A stretch of 64,000 bases of DNA from Solea solea. Taxonomy: Eukaryota; Chordata; Actinopteri; Pleuronectiformes; Soleidae. Within the stretch, counting starts at the first letter, position 1. Each line of letters opens with the position of its first letter. The notes under the pieces are model-generated. The model saw only the letters and a program-made list of their open reading frames with translations, was not told the DNA's origin and did not search any database. The stretch covers positions 21,968,530 through 22,032,529 of the forward strand of contig NC_081142.1 of NCBI RefSeq assembly GCF_958295425.1, given 5' to 3'. The translations under genes and the position numbers were made by a program. Positions 50,801-62,014 of this stretch are shown piece by piece.

Positions 50801-52991
50801 ACAGCCGGGTCTTTTATACTCAGCAGGAAGTGGAGTAGATTGGTTGCAGGTGAGTCATGTTTCCCTCCGCCCCTTTCCTTCTCCCTGGGGCTGGGCGTGG
50901 CCGATGACTCACCTGCAACCAATCTGGCTCATCTACTCCACTTCCTGCAGAGTATAAAAGACCCGGCTGTTTTTCTCCACTTGTGTCAGTTCACCTTCGT
51001 GGTGACGCCGCCAAACTCAAATCAGCCTGGCTCGGGGTGAAGGGAAGGGGAGGAGTTAGAGGATGATGGGGCAGCAGCCTTGAAACCAACTGTGATTTTG
51101 ACCTTGTTCTATAAAATGACAATACACATGACGTTATTTGGAACAGTCATTGTAATTTCTTGACCCTTTTTATGCCTCGGCATGTTTCTGGCCTCATACA
51201 CATTCTGTTCTACGCGCCTCGGGAAACAACACGTGTCGCTTGAAACTGTGATAATCTTCATTTGTCAAGCGAAGCAGTTGTGACGTTGCTCATGAACGCA
51301 TCACCCCGAGAGTCTGACTCTGTTCAGCTGAGTGTGGAATGTTCAGCGCTCCGTGTGTGTATGTTTCGGCAAATTAATCCGATTACACGCGGCTCCGTTG
51401 CGTTCACTTTCTCTTAATATGTGTTTAAATGAGTTGACACCAGCGCTGCTGTGCAGCCCTCAGTAACCGGAGCTGCTCGGCTAATAGATACTGACTCATT
51501 CACTGAGCTTGTTACTTCAATTTAGGAGGCTCCATTTTGAAAGTGTGTGAATAGAAATGTGTTTATTTCAGTAAAACAAGACAAGACAACACAACACAAG
51601 CGTGTGGGGGAAAAGAACAACTTATGTCTGGATTAACCTCCACAAATTCAGGCCATTTATCAAACGATCAAACTAGTCTGACGTCTCCTATGACGCGCTT
51701 CTGGACACTGACCAATAGGATTGGTAACACACAGACATAAACATGGTGAAGATTCCTCTACTACTTCATGGCTACTGAGGCTTAAGAAGCCATGATTGAC
51801 AACCCGTTGCCCCGCCTACCCGATGACGTATGAACTCGTGCAGTGTCTTGAACGCCGATCAGTCGGGGTCATACTTGTAGTGCTGCCCAAAGGTCGTCCA
51901 AAAACAAGACACAAAGACCATCACGAAAGACAGAAAGTAATGTTGGTATACAAAGACTAAGGCTGTTAGTTTTCACCATTTTCTACCGCTTTATCCAGCA
52001 CTAATCTCAGCTGACCGACAAACAACCATTCACTCTCACAATCACACCTACGGTCAATGCAGAGTGTCCAGCTTAATGAGATTGATTTGATTAGTGTCCG
52101 AATGAGTAATTTATACATTTACATAGGCCACTTAAAATAAGTCCTCTGTTCACATCGGAACATCTCAGTGGGTTCCACTCCGGAGAGCTCTGGGTCTCGA
52201 CTCTCCACATCTGGTGAACCTGCAGCCGTGCGGGCATGAGTGTGACAACATTCTCACCTGGTTAAATTCTGGCCAGATGAATGTTGTGCGATCTTGTGGA
52301 GGTCCGGTATTATCACTCTACAGCGCGAGCCAAACCGTTTCCGTTTCTCACACCAGATTAAGTGTTGGATACTTGTCTCCCTCAAGTTCCCGCTGTGCTT
52401 CAGCTTCATAGAACGGCTTCAGAAAGTCTATCAAAAAGCCCAGTGTGTCCGCTGCCTCCTTAGCATCCACTTTCTCGGTCGCCTGTGTTCCAACCGGGGC
52501 TCGAATCCAGGTCTTTCTTTTGTTCATAAAAACGAGTCAGGTGAACTTTAAAACTGTGACGTATTTCCATCGCTAATTCAATCAGATTAAAAACATTTTG
52601 AGTCATCGGATTGTCAATAGGTTGTGCTGAAAAAAAAGGATATAAGACACTCTTATCGTCTCTGTAACAGAGTAATGGAAAACAGCAGCCTAAATGCCTA
52701 AAGGGTAATTACCATGATGTCAACAAACAAAAAATGGGAAATTCAGTAGTTAACAGACGAGAGACATAAACTAACAGAGCTAACCAAACCAGAACCCTCT
52801 TTCTAAACTTAACCAGAGTCTTAGATATTAGGTTTATAACAGTGAGGATCCTCCCTAACCCCTTATTATTACCCTTAAATGGTTACCCTAACCCTTAACT
52901 TAACCCCAACACAAACCCTAATTCTAACTCTTAAAACAAACTTTGAACCCAGAAAATTGGTGAAGACTTAACTGATGTCCCCACGTCCTCT

Positions 52992-53022
<31 letters not shown>

Positions 53023-56000
53023 GTGATCACCTGTCCTTTATATCTCGATGACATTTTGAATGTAAATGACAGCAGCAGCTCGGTAACAGTTTGCTCGAGG
53101 TAACAACGACCCAGGTTAAGACGGTTATTGGATTTAAATGCCGCCGCCGCTACGTAAACTGTCGCCATTTCCAGAAGGTGTAAAATAATCACCGCGTGCG
53201 TACGCGGAGGACCTCCTTACATTCCTTTTACGTTATCGGACTTCACTGCCGCTGCGTCATTGTCTCATCATCGTGTCATAAAACGTTTACAACATTACAA
53301 TTTAATTCCTGTGACCAGTCGTGGTTTCATTCAGGCAGGATGTTCAGTTACGTATCGCGTGTTTTTGGCTTTTCTGTCTCTTTGATTGTTTTGAACAAGT
53401 CTTGAGAGAATCCTCAGCACACTGATTAGATTTTGGTGAACGATGGTCAAACGTCAGAGTCCCTGTGATGTCAGACATGTATCTTACGTCATAGCGCTTT
53501 AGTGAGGACCAGAGGTAAATGGAAATGCTCCTGTGTCAAAGCACTTGTTTAACAAACACAAAGAGAAGCCACGTTTAATGACATAATCGCACATTACTGT
53601 GTTACTGCAGGCTCACAGCAGGAGTCTGCTCCTCTTTCTCTTTCTTCTTCTCCACTTTATCTCCTCATCTTTAGTCATTTTCAATAAAGTGGCGGCGCTT
53701 CTCGGTGTGTTTGTGTGCAGCGAGGTGAGACACATTTTCCAGACAAAGACAAATCGGGCAGCTGGTGGGGGTGGAATGGTTTCCTTCTGTTCCTTCTGTT
53801 CCTTTTGTTCCATTTTTCTTTTTGTTTATTATGCAGAAAATCACGGTCCATGAAGCGACCATATACAGTTGCCCGTCCAAAAAGAGTATGTGTAAGAATA
53901 AACAAGAAAAGCACAAATAAACATTATTCCAGAACAGAACAGTGTCTCCTAGGACAGCTGTCCTGCATGTTTTTACACGTTTCATCAACTTACCATCATT
54001 AGTTTTTGAGATATTACCATAGATGTAGAAAAACTGAAGTTTTGAGCATCGGTGGCCTCCACTGATTGGTCAAATTTCACAATACGTAACGTAGTTTCGG
54101 ATGTCTGCGGAAGTTACCAAATACAGTAAAGGGTTAGTTAATATTTGTTCCATCTACCTTTAATTCCTCCTGTTGCTTCCACAGCCAGTAATAAATGTAC
54201 ATTAACATAATTCAGCCAGTAATTATTATATTTTACACATTGTGCATTTGCTGTTGCAGTCTCATCGTATAGAAAAATGGAATCTAGGCCTGTGAGGGTG
54301 TCTGCACCTCACTGTGTTGTTGTGCTGGTTTCTAGCGACTATCTTGCCGGTTTAAAAGCAGCTTTTGTTTCACAGCTGCAGAGCAGATACGACTGCGCTG
54401 TCTCTCGTCACGCCGACGCCGCGCTGTCATATTTTTCAGCTGCGCAGATTTATTCGTTGCAGCGTGTAAACTATCAAAGGAGTTTTGCAGCCCTCGTGTT
54501 TATATACGAGCGCGTAACCGTGGAAATATTCCGCCCTCATATCGTGCTCTGTGTTTAGGTTACAGTGTTTGAAATAGTCATTGTTGAACTAGAAAATGGA
54601 CATTTATTTAGTTTGATTCGCCCAAGTGTTTTAGTCTGTATTATGTTAGGAAGTGATTATAGTGCAGTCGAAGAGTTTCATGATCATAAACAGGAACAAA
54701 ACACGCATAGGCTTATATTTAATATGGTTTATTTTACTAAAAAAACATTGAGGTATCTTGTTTTAATAAAAGAAAAGTACTTTTATGTCCTATGTTTTCA
54801 ATTTTGGTTGAAAGGTGTGATGCATATAAAGCTGTAGCGTGTAACTTCTTAATCTAAATGAATGGACGTTACATTCAAACAATGGATATGAGTTTGAAGA
54901 ATGTGTACAAAGACCTTTTTAGAACCAGAGCATCCGCTGAAAACGCTCACTGATCATTCAGAGCCACAAAAACGCTACGTGGGAAGAGAAGAATTGATTA
55001 AATGACGGCAGCTGTCAGGTAAACTGACCCACAACTCTGTCCAACAGCAGCGAGCGTCTCGGGTGTTAACCCTGGACACTGCGGTGCTGGAAGAACGCGG
55101 GGTCAAATGTCGCGCTCGCGTGCAGGGTTTCCCTCTGTCAAACATGTCGCTGTTCTGCCGGTGAACGTTCTCACGTTTCAAAACAAAATACACGTCAGTG
55201 CGTCTCGACTACGTCAGTCATTTGGACGATTCTGCCTCCGCTACAGGCCAAAACACCCGATCTCACCTTGTCAATGTAAGGCATTCACCAGTTTACCACG
55301 TGGTTAGTTGTTAGCATGTCGATCAGCATCTTCCTACTATACATTTATTTCAAAATAATTAACTTTTTAAAGCTGTCAGAGCATAAAATCAGCCTAGTCC
55401 TGAATGTCACCATATTTGTATTGCTGCTGTTCTTACTCATCTGTGTAGCTTCTTTTCCCAAACTTCATTACATTGCCTTGTACTTATGTATCATTATTGT
55501 ATTATAATTTTGTAAGGTGGTGGCTTCAAATAAGTTGTTTTTTGTTTGTTTTTTTCCTCTCCCTGCACTGTAACTTTTATGTTTTGTATGTTTACACATT
55601 AACTCTAAATCCCATTATCTGGGTGTGTTAGTCTGACTAACTAAAATGAATAAAAAATGGTGCAGACTAATCTCATAATAATTGATTTTTTGATGGTGAA
55701 TCAACATTGAAACTGATGTTCCAGCCCCAGTTGATGGACATTTTAAAAGTCCTGATGAAGGTGAAGGTGAAGCCTCAGTTAAAAGAAAATGGAGGATTAC
55801 AACTTCAAAATATCAATTATTGTACTCTAGTGTGAGGATGAACAAATCCTTTTTTCGCCTCTGTCTGAAATCTATATACAATTTAAACCAGCTGTGTATA
55901 TCAGCTCATTTTAGTTTAGGGGCCAAATACAGACCAGTGTGATCTCAAATGGGCCAAACCAGTGGTAAAATATTGTCAAAATAACCTATAAAGAACAAAG

Positions 56001-56413
56001 TGTTTTTTTCTTTTTTACAAAACATTATGAACAACCTGAAATTTCTTCAGAAAAATAAGTGCAGTGTTTTCACAAATTCATCCTGCGGGCCGGATTACAC
56101 CCTCTGGAGGGCCAGTTCTGGCCCACGGGCCTTATGTTTGACATCCCTGATATACAAATTTAAATAGTTTTAGAATTTCTCCATCTGTAGCCTCTCTAAA
56201 TCCCAGTGTTTTTAATGTACAGCTTGAATTCTAACATCTTTGTCGTCTGTAAACACACAGTGAATTGCCTCGTGTGTGTGTGTGTGTGTGTGTCCTCTCT
56301 TCAGACAGAGGCCATCCACCCAGACTGTGCTCTGGTGCTTCAGCACATGAAAGCTCAGCATGAATGTAACCAGATCATCCAACAGGAGGAAAACAACCGC
56401 TCCATCAGGACAG
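44831..56413 (+). CDS. Class B (secretin-family) GPCR, first two coding exons (VIP/PACAP/GHRH receptor group)
   Basis: Exon 1, 44831-44932 (34 codons), encodes a signal peptide: a short polar N-terminus, then a hydrophobic core LTAALLHLSLFLQL. It ends at a GT donor in phase 0. Exon 2, 56305-56413, has a proper acceptor and donor and ends in phase 1. It encodes TEAIHPDCALVLQHM followed by KAQHECNQIIQQEENNRSI. The HPDC-(12 residues)-C spacing and the phase-1 end match exon 2 of VIPR and GHRHR genes, which starts the extracellular hormone-binding domain. The next exon should carry C-x3-WDN-x2-CWP; I do not find it before base 64000, so the gene continues to the right. Intron 1 is 11.4 kb. PAC1-type receptors have a shorter first Cys spacing, so VIPR1, VIPR2 or GHRHR is more likely. 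I cannot name the subtype. Confidence 0.6.
45825..46230. promoter_or_regulatory. Candidate conserved non-coding elements, GPCR intron 1
   Basis: Two non-repetitive blocks, about 45825-45960 (tggatttaattattag, accatcaattaaagctg, acctaattatcattcag) and 46105-46230 (gatcctttagttgtccactc, ttattagcttttaatcc, ttttcattaggtgacagg). They lie 1-1.4 kb after exon 1. Enhancer function is a guess from motif density. Confidence 0.3.
47195..47548 (+). mobile_element. RTE-type LINE C-terminal fragment with GAA tail
   Basis: A short open frame (47203-47565) encodes the end of an RTE-clade polyprotein: VNRVRNESIRG, MRWFGHVQRRDSEYI, RGRPNRRFMDAVKEDMK. It ends in VATPEGSTRKE, followed by an (AAG)n tail at 47527-47547. 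The element is 5'-truncated with no endonuclease or reverse transcriptase domain left. The open frame is a relic, not a gene. Confidence 0.75.
48420..48797. mobile_element. hAT-type short element
   Basis: Left end ccagtggttcccaaacactg, right end cccagtttgagaaccgccg, inverted with a few mismatches. A GGGTCGTGG motif occurs twice near the left end. No coding frame inside. Lies in GPCR intron 1. Confidence 0.5.
50765..50995. repeat. Long palindrome with arms of about 92 bp
   Basis: Left arm 50765-50857 (starting ggtgaactgac) and right arm 50905-50995 (ending gtcagttcacc) are reverse complements with a few indels and mismatches. The spacer is 47 bp. Both arms contain cagccgggtctttta / taaaagacccggctg. 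A transcript across it would form a long hairpin. It could be a fold-back MITE; no terminal coding frame is present. Confidence 0.85.
52835..52940 (-). repeat. Degenerate telomere-like CCCTAA array
   Basis: About 100 bp with many diverged ccctaac/ttaacc units leading towards a CA microsatellite at 52992-53019. Probably part of the dispersed repeat described at 16505-16865, in reverse. Confidence 0.5.
52992..53019 (+). repeat. (CA)n microsatellite
   Basis: 14 CA units in GPCR intron 1. Confidence 0.95.
53960..55900. other. GPCR intron 1, unexplained open frames
   Basis: Contains two adjacent plus frames (54277-54558, 94 codons; 54565-54837, 91 codons) with no recognised domain, no splice sites that would extend them and no start-codon support. 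The stretch 53960-54110 (gcatgtttttacacgtttca, gagatattaccatagatgta) resembles a dispersed fish repeat. I call no gene. Confidence 0.4.
55910..56149 (+). mobile_element. hAT-type non-autonomous element, second copy, left end lost
   Basis: Same order of motifs as the 31609-32133 element (tgatctcaaatgggcc, ataacctataaa, then GGCC-rich sequence) and an end TGTTTGACATCCCTG at 56135-56149. The left terminal repeat is missing. It sits about 155 bp before exon 2 of the GPCR gene. Confidence 0.55.
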
Positions 56414-56574
56414 GTCAGTCATTTTTACAAGTCTCAACGACATGTTCACGAACTCAAAGGAGAGCAAGTGTGCGAGTAAACACGTACAAACAACCTGCAA
56501 ATAACCAGTAATAATCAGTCATTAAAATCAGTTCACAAAGTGCTTCACATAAACCTCCCCCCATGCTTTATCCT

Positions 56575-56775
56575 AGATTTATATTTCAGAATATGTGGAA
56601 AATCTTTAATATTTCTTTGCGCCGTAAAACAAAGAAATCATTAAAACAGAATAGTTTTTGGTGTTTGGACAAAAACAACACATTTGAGAACATCGTCCTT
56701 TCTAGGTTTGAGAAACACTGATCGAAACGACCAAACGATAACTATCAAAAATAATCATTAGTTGCAGTTTGTTAC
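56575..56775 (+). mobile_element. TCGATTA-type MITE, copy 5 (partial)
   Basis: Middle and right parts only: aacaaagaaatcattaaaac, gagaacatcgtcctttctag, and end aataatcattagttgcag. Lies about 160 bp after GPCR exon 2. Confidence 0.6.
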
Positions 56776-58249
56776 GAAATCCCACAAGACTCAAATGCAC
56801 AAGGCCAGAAACAGGAGAAGGGTTTTAAAGAGCTTTATTGCCTCCTTACACAAGAAAACAAAAGAGAAATAGAGCTCAACTCTAAGATAAACTTGACTTT
56901 AAATAACTGACAAACAAACAAAAAAAAAAAGACATAAGCTAGACTCACGCAACAAAAGATCGCTGACTCAAAACCTGTGACACAGACGCTGACGACACAC
57001 GTAAGACACTCTGGCAACAGAAAATAGGAGAAGAGAGTATACTGTATATAGGGAGTGAGGGTAAGGAGCACCAGGTGAAAACAATCAGGCAATCAGACGA
57101 GACACAGAACAAGGCAGACACAGGAAGTAGAGAAAACCCCTTACCAAAATAAACAGGAAGTGACACTGAACTAAAACTAACTAACACAACTGACATGTGC
57201 ATGACACAGCTCTGTTTTAACATTTACTTTAGATGTATGTTAAAATAACCGAGTGATATGTGGTGATTTAAAATTCACAGGAAATGAAAAATGGGGCAGT
57301 TTTTGTCAGATGAGACAAAGTTTTAGTACATTTGTCTGTACAGAGGCATTCATTTATCCCAGTTTATTAAAGAAAAAACACGTGTCAGCTTCTCTGCCTC
57401 TGTCACTCTTTAATGTTACACCTCATATTGTCTGAAAGATATTTGCCTGTTTTCTGACAGATTAAAAAATAAAAAATAAAAATCTTCTGCTGACACATTT
57501 CTCGGTCCTGAATGTTTCCTTCATTGAATATTTTTTTAAAAAACACTCTCTTTGGCAGCACTTTCATAAAGATCCATTGATGAGCATTCCAGGACAGACA
57601 TAGAGACATTCAGGAGACATTTGGACATTTTGTAAGGTTCTGAGTTTAATGACCTTTTTTTCAGTTCAGTTTCAGTTCCTCATCCTTCTCATCACCTCCA
57701 GAAGAAGGTGTAAGTTTGAGCTGCAAATGTCAGGAGTTGAGAAAAGTCCACGTCTATAGGAATAGCGATGAGTCTATAGGGAGGTTGTTCATCATTAGAG
57801 GAGAAACCGCTGTGAACAATCTGTAAGTTAACAGCACGAGTCCTCACGGGAGTCATTCAATTATTCCGTCGATGACCTCATCTGAGATCAGGAAAACAAC
57901 TCTCTGAAAATCTGATTCAACGGTCGAGACGAAATAATAATAAAAAAAAATCAATGTTTCATTAAAACGGACGGACGCTCAGTGAAAGAAGATATTTTTT
58001 ATTTCCTGTCCCTCGTCTCAGACCAAAAACAATTAGTCTGCTCACAGCTTTCCTATTCATTTCTCTCTAAGAAATTACGTCTCTACATTAATGGAAATGC
58101 AATTTACAATCTGTACAAAACATTCACTTAGTGCAAATGTATAATGTCATCATTGAACATATACATATATATATGTATGTATATATATAATACACTGCGT
58201 ACAAACAGTGTTACACTTGAACCATTAGGGGCAAAAAAGGTCCCATATT

Positions 58250-58445
58250 TGATGGTAAATGGTCTGTCTTTATGAAACCCCTTTGTCGTCCTGAGGACCA
58301 TTCAAAGCTGCTTTACACTGCAGCTTTGACATTCACACAAGAGTCTCGCCCACACATGGACTTGTAGACTAGCAGAGCAGGGAATCAAGCCCACAACACT
58401 CGAGTTGAAAGACAACTCTCTCATCCACTGAGCTACCGTTGCCCT
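58250..58445. mobile_element. Dispersed fish repeat with tRNA-like end
   Basis: Left part 'ggtaaatggtctgtctttat' with aaagctgctttacactgc and right part ctctcatccactgagctacc are landmarks of a common short fish repeat. The right end reads on the minus strand like a degraded A/B-box tRNA head. About 195 bp, no coding frame. Confidence 0.5.
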
Positions 58446-59324
58446 CTCTCACTTCCATTAGAGCATAATACATGCATTGTATTATATCTGTATATCTGGG
58501 TGCCAATCTGGGATTTTGCCTTGGAATTGATCATTTTTACTCCTCTCCACCAAATAGGGTAATTTTGGCCATATTCGGCATATGGAGAAACAAAAAAACA
58601 TGCTATTTCCACTAGTTGGCACTGTCACGATTGTTGCTGCTCATCATTGACAGACTGTATTCATTCAATGCAATAATTATAATGATAATTCATATTTTCA
58701 GTTTTTTTTCCATCTAAAAACATTGTGGTGTCATGACAAAAATCTGGCAAATATAATAATTTATAGGGTTAAAATCTTTATAAACTAAGTAGTATTTGAT
58801 ATCTATCAGGTTGGATGTAGGTTAGAAAAGTCAGCTCAATAAAAGTAGAATATAATATTTTTATAGCTTGCCTTTAAAGGACATTTTTTGTGCTTAAGAT
58901 TATGAGTGTGACTAATATTTGAGTTGATGCACCTAGAGAGACACATCTGTACAATTTGCTGCACTAGTTCTGAGCTTCCCTAATAACCAAACAATGTGAA
59001 CTGTAACATCTCTAATGAATCCGCAATCAATCAATCAATCAAATTGGAAATTAGAATCAAATCTGATGAATTGATTTGATTCAGAAAATCTGTAGCGATG
59101 CCCCACCCCCAATCAGGAGGAGAAGAGGATTTAGAAACCAAAAATACAGGCTAGAGCTTTAAATAGTTTGTAGCTAAAGTGATATTCATACAGGTGCAAA
59201 GCTTTTGCCAGTAGCGTCACTTGTATCTTCAGGTGACGTGATTATTAAAATACCAATCTCGCAATTGTGGATCAAGCCAGACTCTGTCAAATGTCACCAG
59301 CTGGATGCCTTCCTGTATCTGATG

Positions 59325-59465
59325 ACTGCTGCTCTTTAATCAGCAGCGTAATGAGCACATTCACTTCCTGTTATCGCATTACCATCCTTCACTCGGTACA
59401 ACAGCCAAAACAATCAAGGCGGCTAATCAGGTGAGGAGATGGATTAAGGGACTGATTGGCCGGCC
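59325..59465. promoter_or_regulatory. Candidate conserved non-coding element, GPCR intron 2
   Basis: Non-repetitive block with gctctttaatcagcagcgta, atgagcacattcacttcc, ttatcgcattaccatcc, aatcaaggcggctaatcagg and gattaagggactgattggc. Dense homeodomain/GATA-like words and no coding frame. Confidence 0.3.
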
Positions 59466-59741
59466 CGATGCGGTCCTGCTCCATCGATGTAGCTCAGGTA
59501 GAAGGTGGACCAACAGGATTAGAAGAGATTGAACCATTATCCTCCCTTCAGTGGCCTGGAACAACAAAACAACAGCTTGTCCTTCAGGACCTTTGTTTTC
59601 CATCTGAGATTCTGCCTGTCCATCACACGCAGAAGAGGAATTCTCTTTGGGGGGCGGTTTGTGTTTTGAGTTACGCAAGGTGATCGCATTAGACGATTGT
59701 TATAAATACGATTAGCGACGGTTTTGTTGCAGCTTTGAGGC

Positions 59742-59770
59742 TGGGTTAGGGTTAGAGTTACCCTAACCCA
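59742..59770. repeat. Telomere-like inverted repeat
   Basis: TGGGTTAGGGT (59742-59752) and ACCCTAACCCA (59760-59770) face each other across 7 bp. The units resemble the vertebrate telomere repeat TTAGGG. Confidence 0.8.
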
Positions 59771-61942
59771 CTTTGGAGCCGGTGGACACAAGCCGTGGAG
59801 CCATGTCCATGCAGGTGGAAGAACAGCCAACGACAGACATCGCTTATAAAAACGGTCGCACAAATAAATGCCTTTACAACAAAGGCAAACATCGAGGAAG
59901 TGCAAATACACATAGAACAGAGAGTTTATCTCAGAGATACTTCATGCAACAGCAAAACTACCAGGTCAGTATCGCTTTTTTATGCTTCTGTGTTTTTCAG
60001 TTCTTGGCATTTGAAACAAGTCGGTCCAACGTTAACTCAAACATTAAATAACAAAAAAAAATTACAGTTACAGTTACCCTCTCTTTTGGGGGGAGTTAGC
60101 CTTTGACCTTTGCTACGCTGATTACACAAAATGTACTTGTTTATCAAATTTAAAGGCACTATCAAAGGTCACACCAAGGTGTTCGACAGATGAACGGATT
60201 TTTGGGGAATATTATATTTGTGTGTGGCCTCGTTGTCGTTTCCTCCTTCCACAGTTTTCTCTGCTTCTTTTCCGTCGCCTCTGCCATGATGAACGTATAA
60301 ACTAACGTCGTATTGGTGTGTGTAGTGCTCGTCCACACTTGTACTCGTGTACGACGACTGACTGCAGTGAGAAGAAGATAAAAATCTACACCGTGTGAGT
60401 GGCTTTGTGTTGGAGTCTATGGGCGGCTCTCGTAGGTTAGCATGCAAATTAAATATTGACTCAAGCTCTCTTGGGAATGTTTGCAGTGGTTGCTTATGTG
60501 GCTTCAGCAGTCTTCAGCTCTGTTGGTGCTTGCTCTAGTTTTGGTAGCATGTATGTTAAACATGTCTTAGTTTTATATCAGGTGTGGGATTGGAGTGAAC
60601 AATAAAAATACAAATTGGCGAAAAGACTCTTCTCGTCATTCCGAAATCTAGGCTAGAGATTGAAGTGTGACCATTTGTATCACTATTGTGTTTTTATCAC
60701 TATCATTATTATAAAAACTAAATCCCAGTCAGAGCTGAAATGCAAAGTAGTTCCAAGCACAACCAGAGTTGGACATGAACTGGATCCCAGTGAGAGACCT
60801 CATGAATATTTATTCACAGCTGTTGTGATGAGTGGTCAGGTCACGACGTTCAAGTCCTTACGTCTTTGACCAAAGCGTTGAGGGACAAACAGATGAGAGC
60901 AGGAGGAGAGTAAGTATGAAAAATAACCAGAGTAATTATTGCCTTTTCCACCAACTGATGATACTAAAGCATTTCATACTTCCTTTGACCGATTACAGAT
61001 TACACTCAAGTGTAATCCTTCAGCTCCAGACACAGACGTGTTATGATCCTGTTCTTCGTCCCGCCTCACAAATCTTTTGAAGGTGAATTTGACCGAACTG
61101 ATAAAAAGTGGCCGACATCCAGTAATCCGAGACGTCAGACGCAGTCACATTAATGGCCGCACAGAGTTTTCCCAGTTTGTACAGTTGACGTAATCTTATC
61201 TAGTTTGCGATGGTGTTTGTTTGAACAAGGACCATTTACAGTGGGAAAAATGTTTGAGTTCAACGCTGGCACCAGGACTGACTAAACACTGTCAGGGGGT
61301 TAACTTTGTTCCTTAAAATAAAATGAGTTAATTATTAGCTACTAATACTAACACCTCAGAAAGGAGGCTGCGGTTTTTCCTTGAAAATCCACACGTGTAC
61401 GATAGAAACAGCTGTTTCTGCCTCAACTTCTGTTCACTTACTCTTATCTTAATCTCTTCTCGCTGATTGTTGTGTAAAGAAAGTGAATCCGGACCACAAC
61501 TTTAAGTTTTAGAACCATGTGATTATCTCCTCCAGTGTGTTTATCGCTCAGTGTGTTCACATGCATGTTAAAAGACAATCATTCGGGTTTTCTTCATGTG
61601 ATGTTAACATTTTAGTCTTAGTCGGAATAACATACAGTACCTGGATAATGTGATTCATAGTCTGACTACTCCTGCATGTATACACTTAGTCAGACTGGAG
61701 TCGGACTTGGCGTTCTGCGCATGTGTCAACATTTCCTCCCTGGTCTTTGACGTGGAAGTAGAAGGAGACAATGTATGTGCAATAATGTTGCTGGAAATTA
61801 TACAGCGGTGGCGTCTTTCTTTGGGAAACATGGAAACCACAAGCTCCATCTTTGGAATCATCTCGTTATGCTGGAGTTCCTAACTTTTTAATATGAAGAT
61901 TTAAGTTTATTTATCTTGTGTTATCTAGTAAATAAATACCAA

Positions 61943-62014
61943 GGGCTTGTCCGGGATTTGAACCCGGGACCTCTCGCACCCGAAGCGAGAATCATACCCC
62001 TAGACCAACAAGCC
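61943..62014 (-). tRNA. tRNA-Pro (anticodon CGG)
   Basis: A full 72-nt cloverleaf on the minus strand. Acceptor stem GGCTTGT pairs with ACAAGCC, the discriminator base is C, the A box is TGGTCTAGGGGTATG, the anticodon stem CTCGC/GCGAG encloses loop TTCGGGT (CGG), and the B box GGTTCAAATCC lies in a perfect T arm. Compared with the usual vertebrate tRNA-Pro, the acceptor stem carries a compensated C-to-T and G-to-A pair change, so folding is kept. No run of four T follows directly, so the Pol III terminator is unclear. No other tRNA gene is seen nearby. Confidence 0.93.

Noticed and set aside
54277..54837. Two adjacent plus frames (94 and 91 codons)
   Set aside because: No recognised motif, no convincing splice sites or signals; low-complexity AT-rich second frame.
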